Shown: positions 52,224 through 63,421 of the stretch, in pieces
Position numbering within the stretch: the stretch's first letter is position 1
Layout: each line of letters starts with the position of its first letter
NCBI RefSeq assembly: GCF_019968905.1
Contig: NZ_CP079946.1
Coordinates: forward strand, 4,898,001-4,962,000
From: Corallococcus sp. EGB
GTDB lineage: Bacteria > Myxococcota > Myxococcia > Myxococcales > Myxococcaceae
Length of the DNA: 64,000 bases
Reading direction: 5' to 3'
Notes under the pieces: model-generated
What the model saw: the letters and a program-made list of their open reading frames with translations, nothing else
Database searches by the model: none
What the model was told of the DNA's origin: nothing
Program-made: the position numbers and the translations under genes

Positions 52224-52410
52224 GGGCGCGGGACACTAGGCCCCGGCCTGGACGCGCGTCGAGTCCTCTGGCGCCGCCGCTCCCGGCAGGACTTCCGCGC
52301 CTGCGCTACCGCCCGGCTGGAACGGGGGCGGTCGGTCCCTGGGGAACCGGCGCGGCGGGTCCTGACGTGCGTTGTCCTTCCGGGTACACGTCTGTACAGT
52401 GCCCGGCCCT

Positions 52411-54831
<2,421 letters not shown>

Positions 54832-54847
54832 GGAGCACGGGCGCGGC

Positions 54848-56413
54848 ATGGACCTGAAGCGCAAGCTGTCTCGACTCACCAGCGCGGGCCCCGGCAGTCA
54901 GGGCCGGGCGCCCGTGAACGCCGTGGTGGAGACACCGGCGGTGGAGGCTCGCACGCAGGCGCCGGAGGAGCCCCGGGTCCCGCCGGTGGAAGAGGCGGGG
55001 ACGACCACCATCGCGGAGGTGCTGGTCCAGGCGCTGCGCAAGCGCATGTCGATGGACGGGGAGGGAGCGCCCGAGGGCAGCGTGCAGGAGGAGGTGGCCG
55101 AGCGCGAGAGCGCCCGCGAGGCCGCGCGGGCGGACGGCCTCGTGGATCTGCGCGAGGAGGCGCGGCGGCGGTTCGCGGCGAAGCGGGGCGGCTCGACGGA
55201 GGGGGCCGCGGATCCCCGGGTCGAGGCGCTGCGCCAGATGCTGTCGTTCTGGGCGGAGCGTCAGGGCACGGCGTCGGCTCGGAAGGCGGTGGCGCCGGTC
55301 CCCGAGCCCCGGGCGTTGCCGGTGGAGGCGCGGTCGACGCCCCATGGCACGGTGCACGTGGCCGAGCAGGTGTACGCACCGGATCACCGGCACGGTACGG
55401 CGCCGGTGGCGGCGGCGCTCGACGTGGAGGCGCGGCTGGTCGCGGGGCTGGCGCTGCATCCCGCGCTGGAGTCGGTGGACTTCACGCGGATGCTGCTGCT
55501 GGACACGGAGACGACGGGGCTCGCGGGAGGCACGGGCACGGTGCCGTTCCTGGTGGGCCTGGGCTGGTTCGAGGACCGCGCGCTGCGCGTGCAGCAGCTC
55601 TTCCTGCGGCGCATGGGAGAGGAAGCGCCCATGCTGCGCCTGCTGGCCGAGCGCATGGCGGAGTCATCCTGCCTCGTCACGTACAACGGCAAGAGCTTCG
55701 ACTGGCCGCTGCTCCGCACGCGCTTCGTGCTCAACCGGGTGCCGGTGCCGAAGGAGCTGCCGCACCTGGACCTGCTGCACTGCGCGCGGCGCGTCTTCAA
55801 GCACCGGGGCGAGGGCGCCAGGCTGGTGCACCTGGAGTCGAAGGTGCTGGGACATCACCGGGTGGGGGACGTGGATGGTTCGCTGATCCCGGAGCTGTAC
55901 TTCCGCTTCCTGCGAGGCACGGACGGCTCGGAGCTGGTGCCGGTGCTGGAGCACAACCAGAAGGATCTGCTGCTCCTGGCGGCGCTGCTGGGCGACCTGG
56001 TGCGCCGCTTCCAGGCGGAAGGCACGGAGCGGCAGGACCCGAGGGATCTGCTGGGCTTCGCGCAGGTGGCGGAGAGGGCAGGGGACGCGGAGCGGGCGCT
56101 GTCCTTCGCGAAGGCTGCCGCGGAGGGCGGAGGCCCGGTGGGCATCGAAGCGCTGATGCTGGCCTCGCGCCTCTGCCGCCGCTCCGGTGACTGCCAGTCG
56201 GCGGCGGCGCACCTGCAGCGGGCGCTCACGTTCGCGAAGCCCGGTCAGGGCGCGGTGCTGCACCTGTCGCTGACGAAGCTCTACGAGCACTCCCTCAAGG
56301 ACCTGCCCCGGGCCCTGTATCACGCCAGGCTCGCGGCCCCCGTGGAGCTTCCCGAGGACCATCAGCTCCGGCTGGAGCGCCTGGAGCGCCGGCTGTCGCG
56401 TCAGGGGGCCTGA
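54848..56413 (+). CDS. mrfB: MrfB-type RNase H-like exonuclease with TPR tail (YprB family)
   Basis: 521-residue protein. Residues 1-170 are disordered and acidic/basic; the RNase H-like DEDD exonuclease fold runs from about 210 to 400. Motifs: LLLDTETTGLAGG (Asp219 and Glu221), TYNGKSFDWPLL (catalytic Asp region), and HNQKDLLLLAALL as ExoIII. The C-terminal ~110 residues are TPR-like (AERAGDAERALSFAKAA, AAAHLQRALTFAKPG), as in MrfB/YprB. In B. subtilis MrfA and MrfB remove mitomycin C adducts in a UvrABC-independent repair route. The 16-bp spacing with mrfA and identical order match that operon. ATG 54848 starts immediately after mrfA. Confidence 0.87.
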   Translation: MDLKRKLSRLTSAGPGSQGRAPVNAVVETPAVEARTQAPEEPRVPPVEEAGTTTIAEVLVQALRKRMSMDGEGAPEGSVQEEVAERESAREAARADGLVDLREEARRRFAAKRGGSTEGAADPRVEALRQMLSFWAERQGTASARKAVAPVPEPRALPVEARSTPHGTVHVAEQVYAPDHRHGTAPVAAALDVEARLVAGLALHPALESVDFTRMLLLDTETTGLAGGTGTVPFLVGLGWFEDRALRVQQLFLRRMGEEAPMLRLLAERMAESSCLVTYNGKSFDWPLLRTRFVLNRVPVPKELPHLDLLHCARRVFKHRGEGARLVHLESKVLGHHRVGDVDGSLIPELYFRFLRGTDGSELVPVLEHNQKDLLLLAALLGDLVRRFQAEGTERQDPRDLLGFAQVAERAGDAERALSFAKAAAEGGGPVGIEALMLASRLCRRSGDCQSAAAHLQRALTFAKPGQGAVLHLSLTKLYEHSLKDLPRALYHARLAAPVELPEDHQLRLERLERRLSRQGA

Positions 56414-56426
56414 GCATCAGGCAACC

Positions 56427-57200
56427 TCAGGGCAGCGCATCACGCAGGCCCGGGAACCACGAGACGAGCAGCCGCTGCGTCCCCAGCTTCACCGAGGCCC
56501 GGCCCCACTCGCCGTCCTGAAAGATGCGCTGCTTGCCGTCCCGCTCGTAGCTCCGGGACGGCACGTGTGCCCGGACCAGCACCGCGCCGTTCTGGTACGT
56601 GACATCGCTCCGCCGCCGCGTCTTCGCGAACTGGAGCGACTCCTCCGGCCCCTCCACCTGCTCGATGACCGTCTCGAGCGGGTGGGGCATGTCCGGCAGC
56701 TCGAACGACAACGTCATCCCCGGCGCCAGCTCCGGACGCGCGTCCTCCGCGAACAGCACGGAGAGCGACGGCAGCACGTCCCGGTTCAACAGCGCCGCCA
56801 CCGGCTGCCCCGCCTCCACCCGCACACCCTTCGTCACCGTCACCTGGCTCACGACCGCCGCCAGGGGCGCCACCACCTCCGCGGACCCTGACGCCGTCTC
56901 CAGCCGCGCCACCACCTGCCCGGCCTTGAGCTGCTGGCCCAGCCCCACGTCCACCGACATCACCTGCCCCGCCGCCGGGGCAGGGACGTCTACCCACTCG
57001 CCCCGCTGGACGAGCACCGGCCCGCGCGCGACCCGGTCCACCCGCACCGTCCCCGCGAGCACCGCCAGCGTCAGCACCGCGCCCACCGCGCTCCAGGCCC
57101 ACGCCCGCCGCGAAAAGCGGGACGTTGCCTCGGGAGAGTTGGGGGCGGACGTTGGAGGAGACTCGGGTCGCGGATCCATGCGCCACCGAGGATGATCCAT
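56427..57200 (-). CDS. HlyD-like membrane-fusion/periplasmic adaptor protein
   Basis: 257-residue protein with an N-terminal membrane helix at about 35-55 (AWSAVGAVLTLAVLAGTV). A biotinyl-lipoyl-like beta domain follows: GEWVDVPAPAAGQVMSVDVGLGQQLKAGQVVARLET and APLAAVVSQVTVTKGVRVEAGQPVAALL, each with the alternating glycine/valine strands of HlyD and AcrA-family adaptors. There is no long coiled-coil hairpin, so it is a short member. The C-terminal part is strand-rich. A strong GAGGAGG precedes the ATG. No ABC transporter or TolC partner is adjacent, so the partner pump is unknown. Confidence 0.75.
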   Translation of the reverse strand: MDHPRWRMDPRPESPPTSAPNSPEATSRFSRRAWAWSAVGAVLTLAVLAGTVRVDRVARGPVLVQRGEWVDVPAPAAGQVMSVDVGLGQQLKAGQVVARLETASGSAEVVAPLAAVVSQVTVTKGVRVEAGQPVAALLNRDVLPSLSVLFAEDARPELAPGMTLSFELPDMPHPLETVIEQVEGPEESLQFAKTRRRSDVTYQNGAVLVRAHVPSRSYERDGKQRIFQDGEWGRASVKLGTQRLLVSWFPGLRDALP

Positions 57201-57356
57201 CCCCGCCTCCTCGCGCCAGGACTGGTTGGAACGCGGGAATCACCGCGAAGCCCTCAACCGGGCTCCTAAACTTGACGGCCCCGCCTGCCTGCCCGGCCTA
57301 CAGGGATGTATCCCTGCATCGTCCCGGAGCGCCTTGTGCCATGCTGCGTGCGCCCC

Positions 57357-58682
57357 GTGGATTCCTCCTTGCTCAGATTCGGGTCCCTGGTCCTCGCCGG
57401 ACTCCTCGCCCCGGGCGCGTTCGCGGCCGAACCGACGCGCGAGGAGTTGGTGCGCGCGGAGCTGGAACGCCAGCTGCGCGACATGGTCCCCGAGTCCCCC
57501 TCGGAAGTGCAGGTGCTCTTCGCGGGCTTCAAACCGGAGGACGGCTACCGGCTCGTGGAGACCGACTTCCTCCTGGATGGCGAACCGCTCGCCGTCCCGT
57601 CGCTGGAGGAGCTCAACGCGCCCGGCGTCCACCGGCTCGCGAACCTCAAGGTCGAACCCGGCGAGCACACGCTCGTCTCGCGCGTCACGTACACCAACGG
57701 CTCCTGGAGCCTGTTCAGCGAGACCAACGGCTTCCTCTGGAAGATCACCGCCTCCGTCGGCTTCCAGACCCAGCGCGGCCTGCGCGTGGTGGTGAAGGCG
57801 TCCCCCAGCGTCGTGCCCAACGCGCCGGATCCGCGCCTCAAGCTCAAGCTCTCCCACTCCGTCACCGCGGAGATGATCCAGCCGCTGAAGGACGAGCCCG
57901 CCGTCGTCGCCGCCCCCCCGCCCGTGAAGCCGGCCCCGGTGGATGCGGGCGCCCCGGTGCACGTCGCCCAGCCCGCGGCGGTGCCGGATGCGGGCGTGAA
58001 GCCCCAGACGACCGTCGTCTCCGTGACGCCGCCCGTGGAGCGCCCGCCGGTGGCGCCCAGCCGGCTGCGCCTTCAGGTGACGTCGAAGAAGCCCACCTCC
58101 GCCACCGCCTTCGTGCGCGGCCCGGGCGAGCCCATGAAGCTCACGGTCCCCACCGCCAAGGGCCGCAAGCCGCAGGACGTGGTGCTGACCGCGGGCGCGT
58201 ACACCGTGGACCTCATCGCTGACGGCTTCCTCGCGCAGACGCGACAGGTGGAGCTGACCGCCGGCGCGGATGCGTCGCTGGCCTTCACGCTGGTGCCCGC
58301 GCCCAAGGCCGCGAAGGCCGCGAAGGTGCAGGAGGGCCGCATCGAGCTGCCCGAGCCCCTGAGCTTCGAGGAGAAGAAGCCCGTGCCCACCAAGGCCACG
58401 CTGTCCGGCCTGGACCTGGCGGTGGACCTGCTCGTGCGCGACCCCAAGGCCCGCCTGCGCGTCGAGGGCCACACCGACGCGCGCGAGGTCCCCGAGCCCG
58501 CCCGTCAGAGCCTCTCCGACGCCCGCGCCCGCGCCGTGGCCGACATGCTGATCCGCGCGGGCGTGGCCCCGTCCCGGGTGGAGGCCGTGGGCCTGGGCGA
58601 CCGCAACCCCAAGGCCCCCAACCTGATTCCGCGAGGCCGCGAGCTCAACCGCCGCGTGGAGCTGGTGCTGCTGCGGCCCTGA
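57357..58682 (+). CDS. OmpA-domain secreted protein
   Basis: About 441-residue protein starting GTG at 57357 with a signal peptide (LLRFGSLVLAGLLAPGAFAA) and cleavage near Ala-Ala-Glu. The central part contains Pro/Ala/Val-rich low complexity (about 175-250). The C-terminal ~130 residues carry OmpA-like peptidoglycan-binding signatures: LRVEGHTDAREVPEPARQSLSDARARAVADML and VEAVGLGDRNPKAPNLIPRGRELNRRVEL (GHTD, then LS..RA..V, and NRRVE). It should attach the outer membrane or periplasmic machinery to peptidoglycan. An in-frame ATG at 57306 is an alternative start. No motility or T6SS gene is adjacent. Confidence 0.8.
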   Translation: MDSSLLRFGSLVLAGLLAPGAFAAEPTREELVRAELERQLRDMVPESPSEVQVLFAGFKPEDGYRLVETDFLLDGEPLAVPSLEELNAPGVHRLANLKVEPGEHTLVSRVTYTNGSWSLFSETNGFLWKITASVGFQTQRGLRVVVKASPSVVPNAPDPRLKLKLSHSVTAEMIQPLKDEPAVVAAPPPVKPAPVDAGAPVHVAQPAAVPDAGVKPQTTVVSVTPPVERPPVAPSRLRLQVTSKKPTSATAFVRGPGEPMKLTVPTAKGRKPQDVVLTAGAYTVDLIADGFLAQTRQVELTAGADASLAFTLVPAPKAAKAAKVQEGRIELPEPLSFEEKKPVPTKATLSGLDLAVDLLVRDPKARLRVEGHTDAREVPEPARQSLSDARARAVADMLIRAGVAPSRVEAVGLGDRNPKAPNLIPRGRELNRRVELVLLRP

Positions 58683-58746
58683 GCCTTGAGGTTGCAGGAG
58701 GGCTCCTCTAGCGTCGCATGCGTTCTTCGCCAAGGGGACGCGCGCG

Positions 58747-60102
58747 ATGCCTCGCTACGAGTTCACGGAAGGCAGCTCCAGCAAGTTCTGGGAGATCACC
58801 CTGGAAGGCACCACGCTCACCAAGCGCTGGGGCCGCATCGGCACCGACGGCCAGGAGAAGGTCGAGGAGTTCGACTCCAAGGCCGAGGCCAGGAAAGCCT
58901 ACGACGCGCAGGTCCGTGAGAAGGAGCGCAAGGGCTACACGCTCGCTGAAGGCGGGGACAGCGACGGCGAAGAGGCCACCGCCGAGTCCGCCGTCCACCC
59001 GGACCTGGAGGCCGCCATCCTCGCGAAGCCCGACGACGTGAAGGGCTATCTCGCGTATGCCGATTGGCTCCAGGGGGAAGGCGACCCTCGCGCCGAGCTC
59101 ATCCGGCTCCAGCACTCCGCAATGGACGTTCCCGCCGACAAGGCCGCGGCCACTCGCAAGAAGGTGGCGAAGTTCATCGAGGAGCACGCGGGTGAGTTCC
59201 TGGGCGAGTCGCTGGCGGAGGCCGTCTCCGACCGGACCCTCAAGCTGGAGTGGCACCTGGGCTACATCCGCGAGGCCCGCCTGGGTCAGGTGGACTACGA
59301 CTCCACGGCGGACATCCCGGAGCTGCTGGCCGAGCTGCTGGCCCATCCGTCCGCGCGGTTCCTCAGCCGTCTGACACTGGGCATGGCCAGCTTCGACGGC
59401 GAGAACGATTACGACGACACGCTGGGCGTGCTCGCGAAGGCGAAGCCCGCGCCGCCGCTGCGCTCGCTGTTCATCGGCGACTTCGAGTTCCCCGATGAGA
59501 CGGAGATCTCCTGGACGCAGGTGGGCGACCTCCAGCCGCTCTACAAGGTCTATCCCCAGCTCCAGGAGCTGCGTGTACGCGGCGGTGAAATCGGGTTCGG
59601 GAAGATCGACCTGCCGGAGCTGCGCTCGTTCACCGTGGAGACAGGTGGGCTTCACGAGGGCGCGGTGAAGGAAATCGCGAAGGCGAAGTGGCCGAAGCTG
59701 GAGTCGCTGGAGGTCTGGTTCGGACAGGAGAACTACGGCGCGGGCGGCGGAGTGAAGGAGCTCAAGCCCCTGCTCGACGCGGTGGGCGTGCCGGCCCTGC
59801 GCAAGCTGGGGCTGCGCAACGCCGAGTTCACCGACGCGCTGTGCGCGGCGCTGCCCCAGTCGAAGATCCTCGCCCAGCTTGAAGAGCTGGATCTGTCCAT
59901 GGGCACGATGAGCGACGCGGGCGCGGAGACGCTGGCGGCGAACGCCAAGGCCTTCCAGCACCTCAAGGCGCTCGACGTCACCCAGAACTTCCTCACGAAG
60001 GCGGGGCAGAAGGCCGTGGCCTCCGTGGCCAGGACCGTCGCAAGTGGCAACCAGCGCGAGCCCTACGACGAGGAGTCGCGCTACGCCGCCGTGGGCGAGT
60101 AA
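58747..60102 (+). CDS. STM4015-like leucine-rich protein with WGR and TIGR02996 domains
   Basis: 451-residue protein. Residues 1-75 are a WGR domain (KFWEITLEGTTLTKRWGRIG), followed by a TIGR02996-like segment at about 95-125 (ILAKPDDVKGYLAYADWLQG, DPRAELIRLQ). The C-terminal part (about 190-430) is a leucine-rich-repeat-like region with LRKLGLRNAEFTDAL and LEELDLSMGTMSDAG, which resembles the STM4015 family. WGR domains occur in MolR/YehI and PARP-type proteins and are thought to bind nucleic acid or partners; function of STM4015 is not established. ATG start. It precedes by 9 bp an ATP-grasp-like gene (STM4014-like), so both are one operon. The N-terminal fusion may be specific to myxobacteria. 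Confidence 0.75.
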   Translation: MPRYEFTEGSSSKFWEITLEGTTLTKRWGRIGTDGQEKVEEFDSKAEARKAYDAQVREKERKGYTLAEGGDSDGEEATAESAVHPDLEAAILAKPDDVKGYLAYADWLQGEGDPRAELIRLQHSAMDVPADKAAATRKKVAKFIEEHAGEFLGESLAEAVSDRTLKLEWHLGYIREARLGQVDYDSTADIPELLAELLAHPSARFLSRLTLGMASFDGENDYDDTLGVLAKAKPAPPLRSLFIGDFEFPDETEISWTQVGDLQPLYKVYPQLQELRVRGGEIGFGKIDLPELRSFTVETGGLHEGAVKEIAKAKWPKLESLEVWFGQENYGAGGGVKELKPLLDAVGVPALRKLGLRNAEFTDALCAALPQSKILAQLEELDLSMGTMSDAGAETLAANAKAFQHLKALDVTQNFLTKAGQKAVASVARTVASGNQREPYDEESRYAAVGE

Positions 60103-60111
60103 CCCGTCACC

Positions 60112-61245
60112 GTGCCGCCGTTCCTGACCATCGGAAACCCCGGGAACCGGCGCGTCACGCTCTTCCAGGAGGCGCTTGTCCGCGCCGGGCTGCCACCCGC
60201 GCAAGTGGTGGCGTGGGAGACCGTGGCCCGCACGCCCGACGTCCTCCTGGAGCTGCCCGACACGGAGCGATTCGTGCGCATCGACGCGGCCGGGGAGGAC
60301 GCGGCCGTGGAGCGCGCCTTCCTCCAGCGAGGTTACGCGGATGCGCTCGGCGCGGGCTGCGACGTCGTGACGCCCGACCACCTGGAGGCGCTGCCGGATG
60401 AACACGGCCGCGTGCTGTGTCCGCGGCAGCACCACCTGGGCTTCCTGCGCGTGCTGGAGGACCTGTCCGCGCGGTTCGCGCAGCGCCCCCGTTGGCGCGT
60501 GCTGTCCTCGCCGGGCGCCATCGCGGACCTGTTCGACAAGCGCATCACGTCGCGCCGGTACGCGTCCCTGGGAATCCCCGTGCCGCCGTTCCTGGACGTG
60601 GCCCCGGGCGCCACACCGGAGACGCTGCGCCACGCCCTGCGGGAAGCCGGCTTCCGCGAGGCGTTCGTGAAGCTGTCCTGCGGCTCATCCGCGTCGTGCC
60701 TCGCCATGTACCGGCCGGGCCGGACGGAAGGGGACGCGGGCTCGCTGCTCACCAGCCTGCACCGGGGCGCCACCGGCTGGTTCAACTCCCTCAAGGTGCG
60801 ACGCGCAACGGACGCGCGGGAGGTGGACGCGGTGCTGTCCTTCCTCCTGCGGGAGGGCTCGCAGGTGGAGGAGTCCCGGCCGAAGGCCCGGCTGGGCGGG
60901 GACCTGTTCGACTGCCGCATCCTCATGGTGCGCGGCGACCCCGCCTTCACCGTCGTGCGCCAGAGCCGCCTGCCCATCACCAACCTGCACCTGGGCGGCT
61001 ACCGGGGCGACCTGGACGCCTTCCACGCGGCGGTGCCCCCCCGCGAACTGGAGGCCGCGCTGGAGAGCTGCCGCGCCGTGGCCCGCGCGCATGACTGCCT
61101 CCACGTGGGCATCGACCTGATGTTCGAGGACTTCTTCCACGGCCACCGCGTGCTGGAGGCGAACGCCTTCGGGGACCTGCTCCCCGGCCTCACGCGCGAC
61201 GGCCTGTCCGTCTACGACTGGGAGATCCGCGAAGCACTGCGCTGA
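60112..61245 (+). CDS. STM4014-family (ATP-grasp-like) protein
   Basis: 377-residue protein, GTG start. The N-terminal part resembles a pre-ATP-grasp Rossmann domain (PPFLTIGNPGNRRVTLFQEALV). The core has ATP-grasp-like features: FDKRITSRRYASLGIPVPPF, EAFVKLSCGSSASCLAMY, and the C-terminal metal-binding pattern FEDFFHGHRVLEANAFGDLLPG. ATP-grasp enzymes ligate a carboxylate to an amine or thiol through an acyl-phosphate; here the substrate is not known. By sequence and context it matches STM4014, encoded in Salmonella beside radical SAM proteins STM4011-4012 and hydrolase STM4013. Its 3' end overlaps STM4011-like gene (opposite strand) by 34 bp. Confidence 0.75.
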   Translation: MPPFLTIGNPGNRRVTLFQEALVRAGLPPAQVVAWETVARTPDVLLELPDTERFVRIDAAGEDAAVERAFLQRGYADALGAGCDVVTPDHLEALPDEHGRVLCPRQHHLGFLRVLEDLSARFAQRPRWRVLSSPGAIADLFDKRITSRRYASLGIPVPPFLDVAPGATPETLRHALREAGFREAFVKLSCGSSASCLAMYRPGRTEGDAGSLLTSLHRGATGWFNSLKVRRATDAREVDAVLSFLLREGSQVEESRPKARLGGDLFDCRILMVRGDPAFTVVRQSRLPITNLHLGGYRGDLDAFHAAVPPRELEAALESCRAVARAHDCLHVGIDLMFEDFFHGHRVLEANAFGDLLPGLTRDGLSVYDWEIREALR

Positions 61246-62111
61246 GCGCCGCCCGTCCACAGCCGGGTCGCCGGCACGCGCTCCAGCAGCCCGGACCCGA
61301 AGACGCGATCCAGTTCCAGGTACTCCAGGTGCACGTAGCCGATGTGGCACCCGCACGTGTCCTTCGAGCACGGGCGCGGCTTCAACGCCGCGTCGAAGTC
61401 CGGCGCGTAGAGGTTCCCCAGCGGCTCCTTGATGAAGTGGCACCGGTACGCGGTGCCGTCACCGTCCACGGACAGCACGGACTCGCCGCCCCGGCACGCG
61501 CGGCCCCGGCTGGGGTGGCGCGTGTTGTTCACCGGGAAGAGCGGGTCGATGCGGGTGAAGCGCTCCACGTCCTCGGCCGTGTACGCATCCAGGCCGTCCT
61601 TCACGGCGTTGATCCACAGGTACGTGTCCTCGGGCAGCTCGCGGCGCAGGGCCTCCGCCTCGTCCGCGAAGCGCCGGAAGCCCACCATGCCAGCGCTGTG
61701 CCGCACGCCGTGCTCCGACAGCCGCTGGCACTGCGCGAGGAAGCGCGACCGCTTCATCCACTCCGGATGGTACGTGGCCCAGATGCCCAGCTTCTCCGCG
61801 CGACAATCCTCCAGCCAGTCCAGCCGACAGGAGAGGTTCGTCTGCACCACCGCGCGCTCCACGTGGGGCAGGTGCGTCAGGCGCGCCAGGGCCTGCTGAT
61901 ACCAGGGCCAGATGAGCGCCTCGCCCCACGGCGTGAAGAACACGGACACGGTGTCCTGGGTGCGCGACTCCACCCAGTGGAGGAAGCGCTCCAGGTCCGC
62001 GCGGTCCTTCGTCAGCTCCTCCTCGCTCTGCTTCCACTTGCCGAAGGGGCAGTACTCGCAGCCGTAGTTGCAGCCGGACAGCGGGCCCCGATAGAGCACG
62101 GTGAGCTTCAT
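61212..62111 (-). CDS. STM4011-family radical SAM protein
   Basis: 299-residue radical SAM protein. The CxxxCxxC motif CNYGCEYC gives Cys14, Cys18 and Cys21 as ligands of the 4Fe-4S cluster that cleaves S-adenosylmethionine. A C-terminal Cys-rich part (RACRGGESVL, CHFI, CSKDTCGCHIGY) resembles an auxiliary-cluster or SPASM-like region. It overlaps the upstream gene by 4 nt (ATGA), with ATG at 62111 chosen for that and for the first codon of MKLTVLYRGPLSGC. By context it is STM4011-like, with STM4012 and STM4013 in the same operon. The reaction is unknown. Confidence 0.8.
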   Translation of the reverse strand: MKLTVLYRGPLSGCNYGCEYCPFGKWKQSEEELTKDRADLERFLHWVESRTQDTVSVFFTPWGEALIWPWYQQALARLTHLPHVERAVVQTNLSCRLDWLEDCRAEKLGIWATYHPEWMKRSRFLAQCQRLSEHGVRHSAGMVGFRRFADEAEALRRELPEDTYLWINAVKDGLDAYTAEDVERFTRIDPLFPVNNTRHPSRGRACRGGESVLSVDGDGTAYRCHFIKEPLGNLYAPDFDAALKPRPCSKDTCGCHIGYVHLEYLELDRVFGSGLLERVPATRLWTGGAQRSASRISQS

Positions 62112-63421
62112 CGCCAGGCGTACTCCGTCATGCGCGCGCGCACGGCCTCGGAGTCCAGCCACGGGCCAATCAGGTCCGAGCGCTCCACGCCCGCCGCCGT
62201 GAGCTGGAACACGCCGTCCACGTCGCGCGCCAGCCCGTGCGCCTCCAGCTCCGCGAGCATCGGGAAGTCCGCCATCGCCTCCGTGCCGAAGCGCTGGCGG
62301 TACACGCCCGCGTCCACGCCCTCGGCCAGCAGCGACAGCACCAGGTGCCGGTGGCGCTGCTCGGCCGCGTCCAGCACGAAGCCGTAGCGCACTTCACCGA
62401 AGGACGCCGCGTCCCGTTCGATGTACGCCTGGATGATGCCGCGCACCTCGCGCGAGGCCACCGCGTACTCGGACGAGTAGTGCACGGCCCCCGTATACGA
62501 GCGCGCCCCCACGCCCAGGCCCACCATGCCGTCCTCCTGGCAGCGGTACACCGCGCCTCGTGCGGCCGGCGCATGCGCCGCGCGGAACATCCGCATGGAC
62601 ACCTGCGTGTAGCCCCGCGACAGGAGGAAGTCCCGGCCGGCCCGGTAGAGCGACAGCCGCAGGTCGTCCCACGCGCGCGATTTCTTCCCCAGGAAGGTGA
62701 GGGGCCGCACGTAGAGAGGGTAGAGGTACAGCTCCTCCGGCGCGTACCGCAGCGCCGCCTCCAGCGAGTGGAGGAACGTCTCCACCGTCTGCCCCTCGAT
62801 GCCGTAGATGAGGTCCAGGTTGAGCGTGGGAAAGCCCGCGCTCCGCAGCAGGTCCAGCGTGGCCGCCACCTGCGCCGTCTTCTGCGGCCGCTTCACCGCG
62901 GCCACCTCCGACTCCAGGAAGCTCTGCACGCCCATGCTCACGCGGTCCACGCCCCGGGCCTTCAGCACCGCGACCTTGGCCGCGTCCACCGTCTCCGGAG
63001 ACACCTCCACGGACATGGGCACGTCGCGCGGGTCCACGCCCAGCTCCGCCGCCAGATCGAACACCGTCTCCAGCCCCGCGACCTCCAGCAAGGTGGGGGT
63101 ACCGCCGCCGATGGCGGCCCGCGCGAACGTGGCCGGGCCCAGCGCCTCCTTCACCCGGAGGGCCTCGCGCTTCAGCGCCCCCAGCCACGCCTGGACCACG
63201 TCCTCCTTCGGACCCGCGGCGGTGAAGAGGTTGCAGAACCCGCAGCGCATCTCGCAGAAGGGCACGTGCAGGTAGAGGAACAGCGCGTCCCGCCGCTCCT
63301 TCGCCCAGACATCCTCCAGCGGCAGCGCTGGGGTGAGCGGGCGGTAGGCCGTCTTGTGCGGGTAGCCGTAGAGGTACGCCACGTACGGCGTGCCTTCGAG
63401 CATCGACTCCAGGCGCGTCAT
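62108..63421 (-). CDS. STM4012-family (HemN/HemW-like) radical SAM protein
   Basis: 437-residue radical SAM protein with the CxxxCxxC motif CEMRCGFC (Cys56, Cys60, Cys63) after LFLYLHVPFC, the HemW/HemN-like order. Further HemN-type signatures are AIGGGTPTLLEVAGLETVF, VEVSPETVD and GVDRVSMGVQSF, with a C-terminal extension (HemN C-domain-like) at about 320-420. HemN-like proteins include oxygen-independent coproporphyrinogen oxidases, HemW haem chaperones and methyltransferases, so haem synthesis cannot be assumed. ATG 63421 overlaps STM4013-like gene by 4 nt. The operon runs 4013-4012-4011 leftward. Confidence 0.8.
   Translation of the reverse strand: MTRLESMLEGTPYVAYLYGYPHKTAYRPLTPALPLEDVWAKERRDALFLYLHVPFCEMRCGFCNLFTAAGPKEDVVQAWLGALKREALRVKEALGPATFARAAIGGGTPTLLEVAGLETVFDLAAELGVDPRDVPMSVEVSPETVDAAKVAVLKARGVDRVSMGVQSFLESEVAAVKRPQKTAQVAATLDLLRSAGFPTLNLDLIYGIEGQTVETFLHSLEAALRYAPEELYLYPLYVRPLTFLGKKSRAWDDLRLSLYRAGRDFLLSRGYTQVSMRMFRAAHAPAARGAVYRCQEDGMVGLGVGARSYTGAVHYSSEYAVASREVRGIIQAYIERDAASFGEVRYGFVLDAAEQRHRHLVLSLLAEGVDAGVYRQRFGTEAMADFPMLAELEAHGLARDVDGVFQLTAAGVERSDLIGPWLDSEAVRARMTEYAWR

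Noticed and set aside
62108-63421. HemN-like gene considered as coproporphyrinogen dehydrogenase hemN
   Set aside because: The CxxxCxxC spacing and operon context with STM4011- and STM4013-like genes fit STM4012 better, and no haem genes are nearby.
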